From Candidatus Mesenet longicola (GTDB taxonomy: Bacteria > Pseudomonadota > Alphaproteobacteria > Rickettsiales > Anaplasmataceae): 41,188 nt of DNA. The first letter of the stretch is position 1; the number at the start of each line of letters is the position of its first letter. The DNA lies in the NCBI GenBank assembly GCA_016860565.1, contig BNGT01000005.1, forward strand, positions 1 through 41,188. Direction: 5' to 3'. A model generated the notes under the pieces. That model ran no database searches. It saw nothing but the letters and a program-made list of their open reading frames with translations, and had not been told where the DNA came from. Shown here in pieces: positions 22,892-32,490 of the stretch. Position numbers and translations under genes: made by a program.

Positions 22892-23243
22892 AAAAACTTT
22901 CTCCGCAACCACACCTTCCTTTTTCATTTGGATTTTTAAAGACAAAACCTGATGAAAACTTATCTTCTACAAAATCCATCTCTGATCCTAATATAAACAT
23001 GATGGCCTTTGGATCTATGAGAATCTTGACCTTTTCATCACTATGCATAACCTCAATAGTTGATTCAAAAGGGCGAATTTCATAAGCATATTCAATATTA
23101 TATTTCAAACCAAAACACCCCTTTTGCTTGATAATTATTCTAATGCCAATTACTTCCTGCCCTTTACCATCTAATAAATATTTTATCCTATCGAGCGCTT
23201 TATCAGTTATAGTGATAGGATTTTTTCTGTTTGCAAAACTCAT
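22884..23243 (-). CDS. iscA: Fe-S assembly protein IscA (A-type carrier)
   Basis: GCFGLKYNIEYAYE, DEKVKILIDPKAIMFILGSEMDFVEDKFSSGFVFKNPNEKGRCGCGESF (three Cys of A-type carriers). Confidence 0.93.
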   Translation of the reverse strand: MSFANRKNPITITDKALDRIKYLLDGKGQEVIGIRIIIKQKGCFGLKYNIEYAYEIRPFESTIEVMHSDEKVKILIDPKAIMFILGSEMDFVEDKFSSGFVFKNPNEKGRCGCGESFYV

Positions 23244-23266
23244 TGGTCACTAACATAAAATAATAT

Positions 23267-23674
23267 TTATGCTGAAGCATTGGTATCTTCTGTCTGCTCT
23301 TGTTTGTTCTGATAGTCTTTAATAGCAGCTTGAATAGCATCTTCCGCCAATACTGAACAGTGTATTTTAACTGGAGGCAAAGATAACTCTTGCACAATAT
23401 CAGTGTTTTTGACTTCAGTTGCTTCTTTGACAGTTCTACCTTTTATCAGTTCTGTAAGCAAAGAACTTGAAGCAATAGCAGAACCACAACCAAAAGTTTT
23501 AAATTTAGCGTCTTCAATCACACCATCTTTACCTACTTTTATTTGTAATTTCATAACATCACCACATGATGGTGCCCCAACTAATCCAGTACCAACACTT
23601 GGATCATCTTTATCTAATGATCCAACATTTCTTGGATTTTCATAATGATCTAAAACACGCTTATTATAACTCAT
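23267..23674 (-). CDS. iscU: Fe-S scaffold protein IscU; ORF extends to 23749 but MSYNKRVLDHYENPRN is the likely start
   Basis: DHYENPRNVGSL, GLVGAPSCGDVMKLQIKV, FKTFGCGSAIASSS, LPPVKIHCSVLAEDAI. Confidence 0.95.
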   Translation of the reverse strand: MSYNKRVLDHYENPRNVGSLDKDDPSVGTGLVGAPSCGDVMKLQIKVGKDGVIEDAKFKTFGCGSAIASSSLLTELIKGRTVKEATEVKNTDIVQELSLPPVKIHCSVLAEDAIQAAIKDYQNKQEQTEDTNASA

Positions 23675-23691
23675 AAACACCTCATAAAAAT

Positions 23692-24960
23692 TTAATGTGC
23701 ATCCCACTGTACAGATTTCAAATCCACACCTTCTTGCACCATCTCCCATAAAGGACTCATATCAAGTAGCTTACCTATTTTCTCTACTACTAAATCTGCA
23801 GCATATCGTATCTCTTCCTCTGTTGTGAACCTTCCTATGCCAAATCTAATTGAAGAATGCTCTAGATCGTGACCATTGTTTAACGCTCTTATAACATAAG
23901 AAGGCTCAAGAGATTCAGAAGTGCACGCAGATCCAGAGCTGACTGCCAGCTCTTTTATTGCCATAATGATTGACTCACCTTCAACACAAGGAAAACTTAT
24001 ATTCAAGTTACCAGGAATGCGTTTTTCATAATCTCCATTAAGTACTACGTATTGTGGTTTTTTGGCTACCTTATCCAGTCCATTAGTCACCTTATTGTAC
24101 AAAATATCCCTAAGATTTTTTATCCTTTCTCCTTCTTCCTTCATTTCTTCCTTAGCAATACGAGCTGCTTCACCAAAACCAACAGCAAGTGGTGTTGGTA
24201 CTGTACCAGAACGCATACCCCTTTCTTGTCCACCACCACTAATCAGTGGAGTAAGCCTTACACGTGGGTCTTTCCTACGCACATATAAAGCACCAATCCC
24301 CATAGGACCGTAAACCTTATGACTAGAAATACTCATCAGATCGATATTCATATCATGTACATTTATTGATATCTTACCAAAAGCCTGAGCTGCATCAGTG
24401 TGAAAGAACACATTATGCTCACGACAAATCCCACCTATTTCTTTTATAGATTGGATTACACCTATTTCATTATTTGCCATCATCACTGAAACTAAGATAG
24501 TTTTATCAGTAATTGCTTTTTCTAATTCAGATAAATTTATTATCCCGTTTGTTTGTACAGGTAAGTATGTAACTGCAAAACCTTCATCTTCTAAATGCCG
24601 ACAAGAATCTAACACACATTTGTGTTCTGTACAGACAGTTATTATGTGATTACCTTTATTTTTGTAGAACCTTGCAACCCCTTTAATTGCCATATTATTA
24701 GATTCGGTTGCACCAGAGGTAAATATTACCTCTTTATCTTGAGCATTAATAAGATCAGCAATTTGTTTGCGAGCTACCTCTACAGCTTCTTCTGCATTCC
24801 AGCCAAAAGTGTGACTGCGAGAATGAGGATTACTAAACTGATTAAAGTAAGGTATCATTACTTCAAGTACACGAGGATCTAATTTAGTTGTAGCTTGATA
24901 ATCAAGATATATGTTTACTAACTTATCATTCTGTTTCATATCAATGGCCTTTGCATTCAT
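23692..24960 (-). CDS. iscS: Cysteine desulfurase IscS
   Basis: [49 protein letters not shown] (PLP Lys), [19 protein letters not shown] (catalytic Cys). Confidence 0.95.
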   Translation of the reverse strand: MNAKAIDMKQNDKLVNIYLDYQATTKLDPRVLEVMIPYFNQFSNPHSRSHTFGWNAEEAVEVARKQIADLINAQDKEVIFTSGATESNNMAIKGVARFYKNKGNHIITVCTEHKCVLDSCRHLEDEGFAVTYLPVQTNGIINLSELEKAITDKTILVSVMMANNEIGVIQSIKEIGGICREHNVFFHTDAAQAFGKISINVHDMNIDLMSISSHKVYGPMGIGALYVRRKDPRVRLTPLISGGGQERGMRSGTVPTPLAVGFGEAARIAKEEMKEEGERIKNLRDILYNKVTNGLDKVAKKPQYVVLNGDYEKRIPGNLNISFPCVEGESIIMAIKELAVSSGSACTSESLEPSYVIRALNNGHDLEHSSIRFGIGRFTTEEEIRYAADLVVEKIGKLLDMSPLWEMVQEGVDLKSVQWDAH

Positions 24961-24965
24961 AAATT

Positions 24966-26516
24966 TTAAACCAATCTAGTATTATTTTTATAAATATTAT
25001 ACCAACAATTAACTATTTTTTCTATATCATTGTATGTTGTATACCATCCTATACTTATTCTAATTGAGCACTCTGCTTGCTCTTTTGTTGCACCCATTGC
25101 CAATAAAACATAAGAAGGCTCAATTCTACCTGAAGAACATGCAGCTCCACTACTTATTGCAATGTTATTCATATCAAAAGCCATAAGTTGCACATCACTT
25201 CTTACATCAGGCATACAAATACAGCTAGTATTGGGCAACCTATCACTATCCTTGCCAAAAATAATTGCATTGTCTGCGATTTTTAATATTTCAGATTCAA
25301 GTCGATCACGTAATTCTTCAATTTTATTTGCCTTGCCTAAAAGCTCTGGAATCTGCTCAATTGCAGAAGAAAAACTAGCAATTGCAACAACATTTTCAGT
25401 ACCAGCTCTAAGTCCTTTTTCTTGCCCACCACCGGTAATAATTGGCTCTATTTGTAGCTTTTTATCAAAGATTAGAGCACCAGCACCGGCAAGCCCACCC
25501 ATCTTATGAGCTGATAAAGTTAGTAAATCTACTCCTAAATCTTCCATGTTTACATCAATTTTTCCACATGCTTGCGCAGCATCTGTATGGCAAATTGCAC
25601 CAAATTTATGAGAAATTTGTGCTATTTCTTTAATTGGTTGAATTACTCCTGTTTCATTATTTGTCATCATAACTGAAACTAGTACCTTCTTTCCTTGCAA
25701 TTTGTATAACGTCTTCTCTAATTCCAAAAGATTGACAATGCCATCATAATCAACAGGTATAATGTAAGGGTTATTTGCAGATCTCATAATTGATGGATGT
25801 TCTACTGCAGAAATAACCTGAACATATTCTCTCATTCCTTTCATAATTAGATTATTTGCTTCAGTTGCAGAAGAAGTAAACAGTATCTCCTTATTACCAG
25901 CAACACAAATAAAGCTACGGATATCATCTCTTGCATCTTGTAGAATTTTGTGCACTTTTTGCCCAGCTTGATGTACTGAAGAAGGATTTAATGTTTCGTA
26001 TGATAATATATAAGATGTATTTTCTTTAACAGAGTTACTAATTGGAGCTGTTGAGTTATAGTCAGCATACGTGTGTTCATTGGAATCAAATGATGATCTG
26101 CTGCTTATGTCAAAGTTTTCGTTAAGTACATCACTTAAAGATATTTTGCCAAAATAATCTTTCACATAATTACCAAGATCGTTCCATAAAGCATGAGTCT
26201 TGCATTGAGCTTGATCTTTTAGACATCCTATACCATCATTATCACATCTTGTTATTTTTATTTCTTCTTCTATTGCGTCCAATATATTACCTATCTTTAC
26301 TGATTCAGGTGAGCAGTTTAGATAATAGCCTCCCCCTGGACCTCTTGCAGCAGAAACTAAGCCACTTTTTCGTAGTGCTGAAATCACATATTCTGAATAT
26401 CTTTCTGGTACAGACTGAAAATCAGATATATTAGATAATTTTATAGGTGCAGAAGTATTACTCGCTAAATGAACCATAACCATAATTGCATACCTTAATT
26501 TTGCTGTGATCAACAT
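24966..26516 (-). CDS. Rrf2/IscR-type regulator fused in frame to a second cysteine desulfurase domain
   Basis: N-terminus [18 protein letters not shown]...GPGGGYYL...[22 protein letters not shown] is IscR-like with three Cys; C-terminus has [60 protein letters not shown] of class V aminotransferases. Confidence 0.92.
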   Translation of the reverse strand: MLITAKLRYAIMVMVHLASNTSAPIKLSNISDFQSVPERYSEYVISALRKSGLVSAARGPGGGYYLNCSPESVKIGNILDAIEEEIKITRCDNDGIGCLKDQAQCKTHALWNDLGNYVKDYFGKISLSDVLNENFDISSRSSFDSNEHTYADYNSTAPISNSVKENTSYILSYETLNPSSVHQAGQKVHKILQDARDDIRSFICVAGNKEILFTSSATEANNLIMKGMREYVQVISAVEHPSIMRSANNPYIIPVDYDGIVNLLELEKTLYKLQGKKVLVSVMMTNNETGVIQPIKEIAQISHKFGAICHTDAAQACGKIDVNMEDLGVDLLTLSAHKMGGLAGAGALIFDKKLQIEPIITGGGQEKGLRAGTENVVAIASFSSAIEQIPELLGKANKIEELRDRLESEILKIADNAIIFGKDSDRLPNTSCICMPDVRSDVQLMAFDMNNIAISSGAACSSGRIEPSYVLLAMGATKEQAECSIRISIGWYTTYNDIEKIVNCWYNIYKNNTRLV

Positions 26517-26531
26517 CTTATTAAAAATCTA

Positions 26532-26560
26532 TTGCATAACTGATTTAGTTAATTTATAAT
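26532..26560 (+). promoter_or_regulatory. Putative sigma70 promoter for the alpha/beta hydrolase gene
   Basis: TTGCAT (26532-26537), 17-bp spacer, TATAAT (26555-26560). Confidence 0.5.
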
Positions 26561-26575
26561 TAATAAATATAATAA

Positions 26576-26604
26576 TCTATATGAAATAATAGACCACTTG
26601 TCAA
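26576..26604 (-). promoter_or_regulatory. Putative sigma70 promoter of the isc operon
   Basis: On the minus strand TTGACA (26604-26599), 17-bp spacer, TATAGA (26581-26576); about 60 nt upstream of the start at 26516. Confidence 0.5.
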
Positions 26605-26616
26605 GTGGGTTTTTTT
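26594..26616. promoter_or_regulatory. Perfect dyad CCACTTG-T-CAAGTGG followed by seven T on the + strand: operator or intrinsic terminator/attenuator
   Basis: Direct inspection; dyad at 26594-26608, T-run at 26610-26616, overlaps the minus-strand -35 box. Confidence 0.5.
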
Positions 26617-26628
26617 GAGTTTAATTAA

Positions 26629-27357
26629 ATGGTTGAAGTTTTTTTTAATAGCTCAGCTCCAATTGGTGATAATTCAACTAGAAGAATAGAAGGAATATAT
26701 CATCAAAGCAAGGATGTTAATGCTCCTTTAGCTCTAGTTCTACCGTCTCATCCTCGATATGGTGGAAATATGAATAATAAGGTAGTTTGTAACCTTTTTG
26801 ATGCTTTTGCTAATAATGATATCACTGTGCTTAAGATTAATTTTAGAGATGTAGGAAAACAGGCAAGCATGTTCAATAGAGGTATAGATGAGCTGAGTGA
26901 TGCAGCGGCAGCAATGGATTGGCTGCAAGATAATAATGTCAGTACAGTACCTTTTTGGGTTGCAGGTTTTTCATTTGGTGCATGGGTTGCTATGCAACTT
27001 ATGATGCGTCGTCCGGAAGTAGAGAGATTTGTCAGTATTGCACCCTCTGCTAATCAATATGATTTTTCATTTCTTTTTCCTTGCCCTGTTCCTGGATTGA
27101 TAATACAAGGAGATCGAGATAATATTTCTGAAGAGGTAATGGTATCACAGTTAGCAGAAAAATTAATCAGTTCAATGAATAGTGAATACATGCAATATCA
27201 TGTTATAGATGGTGCAGATCACTTTTTTCACGATAATATGGGAGAAATTAATAAGATTATTGATGATTATGTTAAAGCATGGTTAAATAATGTTTCAACA
27301 GTAAATAAAAATAATTTTGTAAAAAGAGCAAGAAGAAAAACTCGTCAACCTGCATAA
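26629..27357 (+). CDS. Alpha/beta hydrolase family protein
   Basis: LVLPSHPRYGGNMNNKVV, nucleophile elbow GFSFGAW, PGLIIQGDRD, GADHFF. Confidence 0.85.
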   Translation: MVEVFFNSSAPIGDNSTRRIEGIYHQSKDVNAPLALVLPSHPRYGGNMNNKVVCNLFDAFANNDITVLKINFRDVGKQASMFNRGIDELSDAAAAMDWLQDNNVSTVPFWVAGFSFGAWVAMQLMMRRPEVERFVSIAPSANQYDFSFLFPCPVPGLIIQGDRDNISEEVMVSQLAEKLISSMNSEYMQYHVIDGADHFFHDNMGEINKIIDDYVKAWLNNVSTVNKNNFVKRARRKTRQPA

Positions 27358-27419
27358 TTTAGATGTAAAAAATTGGTGGATTGATAATATAAAGATTAAG
27401 TAATCTACTTAAATATAGT

Positions 27420-28322
27420 ATGGGGAGTATGGGGGTAAGAATAATTAAGAATATTGAAACGTTGATAGAGTTATTATCATCGCTTTTTAAGAAAAATCTT
27501 AGTGGTGAGTACTATACAAATAAAAGTGTTAAATCTATATTTTATATTAGTCATTATGCGCAAGAAGAACAAGCTAAAAATGTTTTAAATAAATCAGAAG
27601 AGCATTCCATATCAACAAAGTTACAACTTCCACATATTCAATCTGAACAGATTCCTACACAATCTAGATCTAATCAAAATATTGCTGATTTGAGTAATCA
27701 GCCTAATGTCAATATAGGGTCATCAGTTCAAAAATTAGAATTACCTAAGAAGGGCGAATCGTTAAAAATTAATCTATCTCATGGGAATGTTAAGCCTATA
27801 GTATTTTGCGATGCTGAGAGGCCAAAGAAAGCGGATATCGCTACGCAACCTAAAAAACTTAGTGATAATCCTAATTTTTCGAAAATTAAACAAGAACTTG
27901 AAAATAAACTAAAGAACTCTTTAGGGTCTAATAGTCAAAATACTGACTTACTTAGCAGTAAAAATAAAGAGCAAGAGAGAGAACAAGTTTGCAAAGAAAA
28001 TACTTTATCATTTATCTCTAGTTCTAAGGATATCTCAATTTTGCCAATAGAACCAAAAACTAAACAGGAACCTGTAATTTCTAATGATAATAATTCTTCT
28101 ATACCACTACCTCCGCCCATTGGAGATTTGGCAAATTTTAAAGGACCAAAGCTTCCTTTATCGTTACCTATGCAAGAGCAAAGTAGAATTAAGCAGGAGA
28201 AATTTTGTAATACATCTCAAAATAAAATAGTTAATATGCAGTCTAACCTAAATAATGTACCATTTATGGAACAATTAACATTAACGTTAGAACAAAGAAA
28301 AGGTAAAGCACATTCAGTTTAA
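27420..28322 (+). CDS. Hypothetical, largely disordered protein (300 aa) with Pro-rich patch and C-terminal WH2/GAB-like motif
   Basis: Intact ORF; Gln/Asn/Ser/Lys-rich; IPLPPPIGD then PFMEQLTLTLEQRKGKAHSV at the C-terminus. Confidence 0.7.
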   Translation: MGSMGVRIIKNIETLIELLSSLFKKNLSGEYYTNKSVKSIFYISHYAQEEQAKNVLNKSEEHSISTKLQLPHIQSEQIPTQSRSNQNIADLSNQPNVNIGSSVQKLELPKKGESLKINLSHGNVKPIVFCDAERPKKADIATQPKKLSDNPNFSKIKQELENKLKNSLGSNSQNTDLLSSKNKEQEREQVCKENTLSFISSSKDISILPIEPKTKQEPVISNDNNSSIPLPPPIGDLANFKGPKLPLSLPMQEQSRIKQEKFCNTSQNKIVNMQSNLNNVPFMEQLTLTLEQRKGKAHSV

Positions 28323-28351
28323 GATATGTTGATTTCTTGTTGAATTCAATT

Positions 28352-29089
28352 TTAATAATCTATTCTTATTAAATATAGCCCATATGGTGGTGCTGTAATA
28401 CCAGCTGCACTTCTTTTACATTGTTTTAAAATGCTTAAGATTTTCTCTGGCAATAAGCGATTCCTTCCGCATTCTACAAGAGTACCAGTGATTATTCTAA
28501 CCTGATTATGCAAAAAAGAACGTGCTGATATTGCTATGTTAATATTATAATTATCTTGTAATATTTCTATATTATCGATCGTCTTTATTGGATTTTTTGC
28601 CTGGCAGTCTTTTGCGCGAAAGCTAGAAAAATCATGTTTTCCTATTAGGTATTTAGCAGCTTTATTCATTTTATTTACATCTAATTTTTGACATACTTGC
28701 CATGCGCGATTGTGATCCAAAGTTAGTGGTGCATAGCGATTAATTATTCTGTATAAATAATGCCTTTTTTTCGCAGAGAAGCGTGCATGAAATTCATCAT
28801 CTGCAGTTTCTGCACTTAATACGCAAATAGGTAATGGTCTTAAGTGATAATTAATTGCATTTCTCACTACATACAATTTATGTTCTTTTTTTAAATCAAA
28901 GTGCACTACTTGACCTAAAGCATGTACGCCAGCATCAGTTCTACCACCACAATAAACTGTTACTTCTTCATTTGAAAAATTTTTTATAGCACCTTCAAGT
29001 ATTTGTTGTATGGAATTTAAAGAATGTTTTTGACGTTGCCAGCCACTAAAATTACTACCATCGTACTCTACTATTATCTTATAACGCAC
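28352..29089 (-). CDS. truA: tRNA pseudouridine synthase A; ORF opens at 29137 but GTG at 29089 (VRYKIIVEYDG) is the likely start
   Basis: RYKIIVEYDGSNFSGWQRQ, GGRTDAGVHALGQVVHFDL, FSAKKRHYLYRI, SFLHNQVRIITGTL. Confidence 0.93.
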   Translation of the reverse strand: MRYKIIVEYDGSNFSGWQRQKHSLNSIQQILEGAIKNFSNEEVTVYCGGRTDAGVHALGQVVHFDLKKEHKLYVVRNAINYHLRPLPICVLSAETADDEFHARFSAKKRHYLYRIINRYAPLTLDHNRAWQVCQKLDVNKMNKAAKYLIGKHDFSSFRAKDCQAKNPIKTIDNIEILQDNYNINIAISARSFLHNQVRIITGTLVECGRNRLLPEKILSILKQCKRSAAGITAPPYGLYLIRIDY

Positions 29090-29264
29090 TGTAAAACAAA
29101 AAGTTTTGCTATAAAAATTAGCATAAAAATCTTTCATTTGAAATACAATCTCAAATTTGAAGATATAAGAAGTATAACTTATTAAATTTATAAATAATTT
29201 ATATATTTAATATATAAATTAATATAATTATATTATATTTTAATATTTAAAATAGGTAAAATTA

Positions 29265-30221
29265 ATGGCAGATGATAGATTGAATACAGAATTGTTTACT
29301 GCTATAGAAGAAGGAAATCTTGAATCGATAGAAAAAGCATTAATAGAAGGTGCTGATATCAATGCTAAAGATAATGCTGGCTATGCTCCCTTAATGCAAG
29401 CCATAAATGAACTTCCAACTGCTAGTAACGATGATGAAAAATATTATAAGGTAATTGACTTGCTTTTAGCAAACCAACAATTAGATATAAATGCTTATGA
29501 TACAAATAAAATCGAACCCAAAACAGCTTTATATTTAGCTACTCTTTATTTACTTCCTAAAGCAGTGGAAAAGCTGTTAAATCATGAAAATTTAAGCTTT
29601 GTTGCTATTGAGCAAGTGCTTAATGAGATAAAAGATCAGGACAGATATTTAATTATAAGGGAATTAGTAAAAAAGGAGAAGTATATAGATTTAATGTATG
29701 CTGCTCGAAATGGTAACATAGCAGCTGTAAAAGAATTAATAGAAGCCAAGACAGATGTAAATATACATAGTAAAGATGATTGGACAGCACTAATGATTGC
29801 TGCTCAAGAAGGCCATACAGCAATTGTAGAAGAGTTAATTACAGCCGGTGCTAATGTAAATGTGCAGAGTAAAGATGATTGGACAGCACTAATGGTTGCT
29901 GCTTTTGATGGTCATATAGATGTCATAAAAAAGTTAATAAAAGCCAAGGCTAATGTAAATGTGCAGAGAAAAGATGGTAGGACAGCGCTAATGATTGCTG
30001 CTCAAAATGGGCATGTAGATGTCGTAAAAGAGTTAATAAAAGCCAAGGCTAGTGTAAATGTGCAGAGTAAAGGTGGTTGGACAGCACTAACAATTGCTGC
30101 TCAAGAAGGCCATACAGCAATTGTAGAAGAGTTAATAAAAGCCAAGGCTAATGTAAATGTGCAAAATAATGGAAAATTATCAAACTTACATGCCAACATT
30201 AGAACTATTTACAGAATATAA
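29265..30221 (+). CDS. Ankyrin-repeat protein, probably C-terminally frameshifted
   Basis: Multiple ANK units (GWTALTIAAQEGHTAIVEELIKAKANVNVQ); abrupt non-ANK tail after a switch of coding frame. Confidence 0.85.
   Translation: MADDRLNTELFTAIEEGNLESIEKALIEGADINAKDNAGYAPLMQAINELPTASNDDEKYYKVIDLLLANQQLDINAYDTNKIEPKTALYLATLYLLPKAVEKLLNHENLSFVAIEQVLNEIKDQDRYLIIRELVKKEKYIDLMYAARNGNIAAVKELIEAKTDVNIHSKDDWTALMIAAQEGHTAIVEELITAGANVNVQSKDDWTALMVAAFDGHIDVIKKLIKAKANVNVQRKDGRTALMIAAQNGHVDVVKELIKAKASVNVQSKGGWTALTIAAQEGHTAIVEELIKAKANVNVQNNGKLSNLHANIRTIYRI
29754..30149 (+). repeat. Four tandem 99-bp ankyrin-encoding units (29754, 29853, 29952, 30051) plus a partial fifth
   Basis: Repeated (a/g)atgtaaatgtgcagagtaaagatgattggacagcactaatgattgctgct...; spacing exactly 99 bp. 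Confidence 0.9.
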
Positions 30222-30426
30222 ACCTAAGGATGTAAAAAATTTTCTACTTGATAAGCCTGATTTAATAAGTAAGTTAAGTGAAGAAGATAAATTGAATGAG
30301 AAATTAGAAAAAATAGTTAATGAAGTGAAAGATACACAAAATACCAATAAAGAAAAAAAAGGATTCTCTTTTAAGATAAAAAATGCTGTAATAGAAGCGT
30401 TTAAGGGACAGAGCAGATCTTTGTAG
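30157..30426 (+). pseudogene. Probable out-of-frame C-terminus of the ankyrin-repeat gene
   Basis: Overlapping +1-frame ORF MPTLELFTEYKPKDVKNFLLDKPDLISKLSEEDKLNEKLEK... continuing directly after the repeats. Confidence 0.6.
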
Positions 30427-30514
30427 TTTGAATTAGGAATCATATACTCATTTATTATGATTAGTAGTTTTTACAGGGAGAACATTAGTTATAGTAATAT
30501 GATGTTAATCTAGC

Positions 30515-30850
30515 TTAGGAATAAGCTGGCCTTTGTTTAATTTTAATATCATAAACTGCTTTATAACCAAAAAAAACAGTAATTTTTTCTATTATAAGCA
30601 AACTAAGATGTTGAATTTGCAAGGCCATACTGCTGTTTGTTACAAATAAATGAAGTATGCCAGAGTTTGAGTTTTGGTAAAATACAACCTTCTCTGGCTC
30701 ACTAGCTTTAGATATTTCACTGCCAACAATATTCCTCCAGTTTAGCAGAAGGCGAATTTCAATTTTGCTCACCTCCTTTTTTATGCACTTAGAAGCACAA
30801 CTCTCTACAATTGATCTAAGTTTCTGTGGACCTCTATATTTGACAATCAT
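30515..30850 (-). CDS. DUF721 (DciA-like) domain protein
   Basis: LLLNWRNIVGSEISKASEPEKVVFYQNSNSGILHLFVTNSSMALQIQHLSLLIIEKI matches the DUF721 pattern. Confidence 0.7.
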   Translation of the reverse strand: MIVKYRGPQKLRSIVESCASKCIKKEVSKIEIRLLLNWRNIVGSEISKASEPEKVVFYQNSNSGILHLFVTNSSMALQIQHLSLLIIEKITVFFGYKAVYDIKIKQRPAYS

Positions 30851-31481
30851 AGATTAACTTAAAAAATATTACTTGTTCTTTTATTGCTTTTTTATGATAT
30901 TTTGTTTCAGCGTAGTTTTCAACTTCATTTTCATTGATTTTGGTATAAGTAAACGCACTGCTTTTTTCAATTTCTTTTTGCATCCACTTTGCATATTCAG
31001 GGTAGTCAGTAGATATAATTACTTCACCTTTTGATATCATCTTTTTCGCTAAAAGTTTTAAGAATTCAGCATTGATTAACCTTCTTTTATTGTGTGCTCT
31101 CTTTTGCCATGGATCTGGAAAGAGTATGAATACTTTCTCTAAGATGCAATCTGCAATATTAATTATTATTTTTTTGACATCATCTGGCCATATTAGAATA
31201 TTTTTTATATTATTTTGCTCTATTTTTTTTAATAAAGAAGATATTCCCTTAAGGTAAGGTTCACAGCCTATTATTATAATATCTTGATTGCCTATCGCTT
31301 GGGCAGCAGTGTTTTCACCACTACCAAAACCAATATCTAACCAAACCCTCTTTTGAAAAATTGTTTTTTCCATCCATTCTTTACTATTATTAACCACATA
31401 TTTATCCAATAGCTCTTTATCGCTTTCTTTTAGAGTTGATCTTCTTGCAAATGATTTAATAATTCTTATTTCCTCATGCAT
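30834..31481 (-). CDS. trmB: tRNA (guanine-N7)-methyltransferase; ORF extends to 31526 but MHEEIRIIKS is the likely start
   Basis: WLDIGFGSGENTAAQA, FILFPDPWQKRAHNKRRLINAEFLKLLA, ISTDYPEYAKWM. Confidence 0.93.
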   Translation of the reverse strand: MHEEIRIIKSFARRSTLKESDKELLDKYVVNNSKEWMEKTIFQKRVWLDIGFGSGENTAAQAIGNQDIIIIGCEPYLKGISSLLKKIEQNNIKNILIWPDDVKKIIINIADCILEKVFILFPDPWQKRAHNKRRLINAEFLKLLAKKMISKGEVIISTDYPEYAKWMQKEIEKSSAFTYTKINENEVENYAETKYHKKAIKEQVIFFKLIYDCQI

Positions 31482-32490
31482 TCTGCAAGCTCTCCAGTGG
31501 CCATTTTGCTTTTGGTGGAAAGTCAAGTGAGTTTATAAAATTCTTTTGCAAACGTTCAATCCCAGCCCACCCGACCATGATAGCGTTATCAGTACACAAA
31601 TTATTAGGAGGAAAAAATATGTTTAAATTATTTTGCAGGGCGCACTCTTCTATTCTACTTCTAAGGAAGTTATTGGCTGCAACTCCGCCGGTTACAACGA
31701 AATTTTGTATCTTAAGTGATTCTAGCATACTACAAGCATTATTAATTCTATCTATTAATATGTCGCTTATGCACTCCTGAAAAGAAGCACATATATCGCA
31801 TATGTTTTCCTCATTTATTTCAATTTTTTGCACTAAATTTCTCACTGATGTTTTTATTCCAGAAAATGAAAAATCACAACCAGAGCGTTTTGTGAGTGCT
31901 CTGGGAAAATTAAACTTTTTTCCATCTCCTTTTAAAGCTTTACTTTCAACTATAGGGCCTCCAGGGTATTGGAGACCTAAAACTCTTGCCACTTTATCAA
32001 ACGTCTCTCCAAGCGAATCATCAAGAGTTGTGCCAAGCTGAGTATATTTTCCAATATCTTGAGCAATTAAAAATTGACAATGCCCTCCCGATACTATCAA
32101 AAGTAAGAACGGAAATTCTACTGTATATACTAATCGAACGACAAGGGCATGAGCTTCCAGATGATTAATAGCAATAAAAGGTTTACCTGCAGCACTTGCT
32201 ATGCCTTTAGCCATCATGAGTCCAACTATTAACCCTCCTATAAGTCCTGGACCTGCAGTAGCTGCTATGGCATCTAAGTCATGAAATTTTATATCTTTCA
32301 TTGCTTGTTTTATTAAATGCTCAAGGTTGTCCATATGAGCTCGTGATGCCACTTCTGGGAAAACACCGCCATATACTTTGTGTTCTTGTTGTGATAGAAT
32401 TTCATGTGATAAAACTTGCTTATTACTTTTTACCACAGCTACTGCAGTTTCATCACAGCTTGTTTCTATGGCTAAAACGATTTTATCCAT
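31474..32490 (-). CDS. tsaD: tRNA N6-adenosine threonylcarbamoyltransferase TsaD
   Basis: VLAIETSCDETAVAVV, AATAGPGLIGGLIVGLMMAK, INHLEAHAL, VSGGHCQFL, TGGVAANNFLR, CTDNAIMVGWAG. Confidence 0.95.
   Translation of the reverse strand: MDKIVLAIETSCDETAVAVVKSNKQVLSHEILSQQEHKVYGGVFPEVASRAHMDNLEHLIKQAMKDIKFHDLDAIAATAGPGLIGGLIVGLMMAKGIASAAGKPFIAINHLEAHALVVRLVYTVEFPFLLLIVSGGHCQFLIAQDIGKYTQLGTTLDDSLGETFDKVARVLGLQYPGGPIVESKALKGDGKKFNFPRALTKRSGCDFSFSGIKTSVRNLVQKIEINEENICDICASFQECISDILIDRINNACSMLESLKIQNFVVTGGVAANNFLRSRIEECALQNNLNIFFPPNNLCTDNAIMVGWAGIERLQKNFINSLDFPPKAKWPLESLQNA

Noticed and set aside
24052-24313. Two overlapping + strand ORFs inside iscS
   Set aside because: Antisense shadow ORFs of a well-supported CDS
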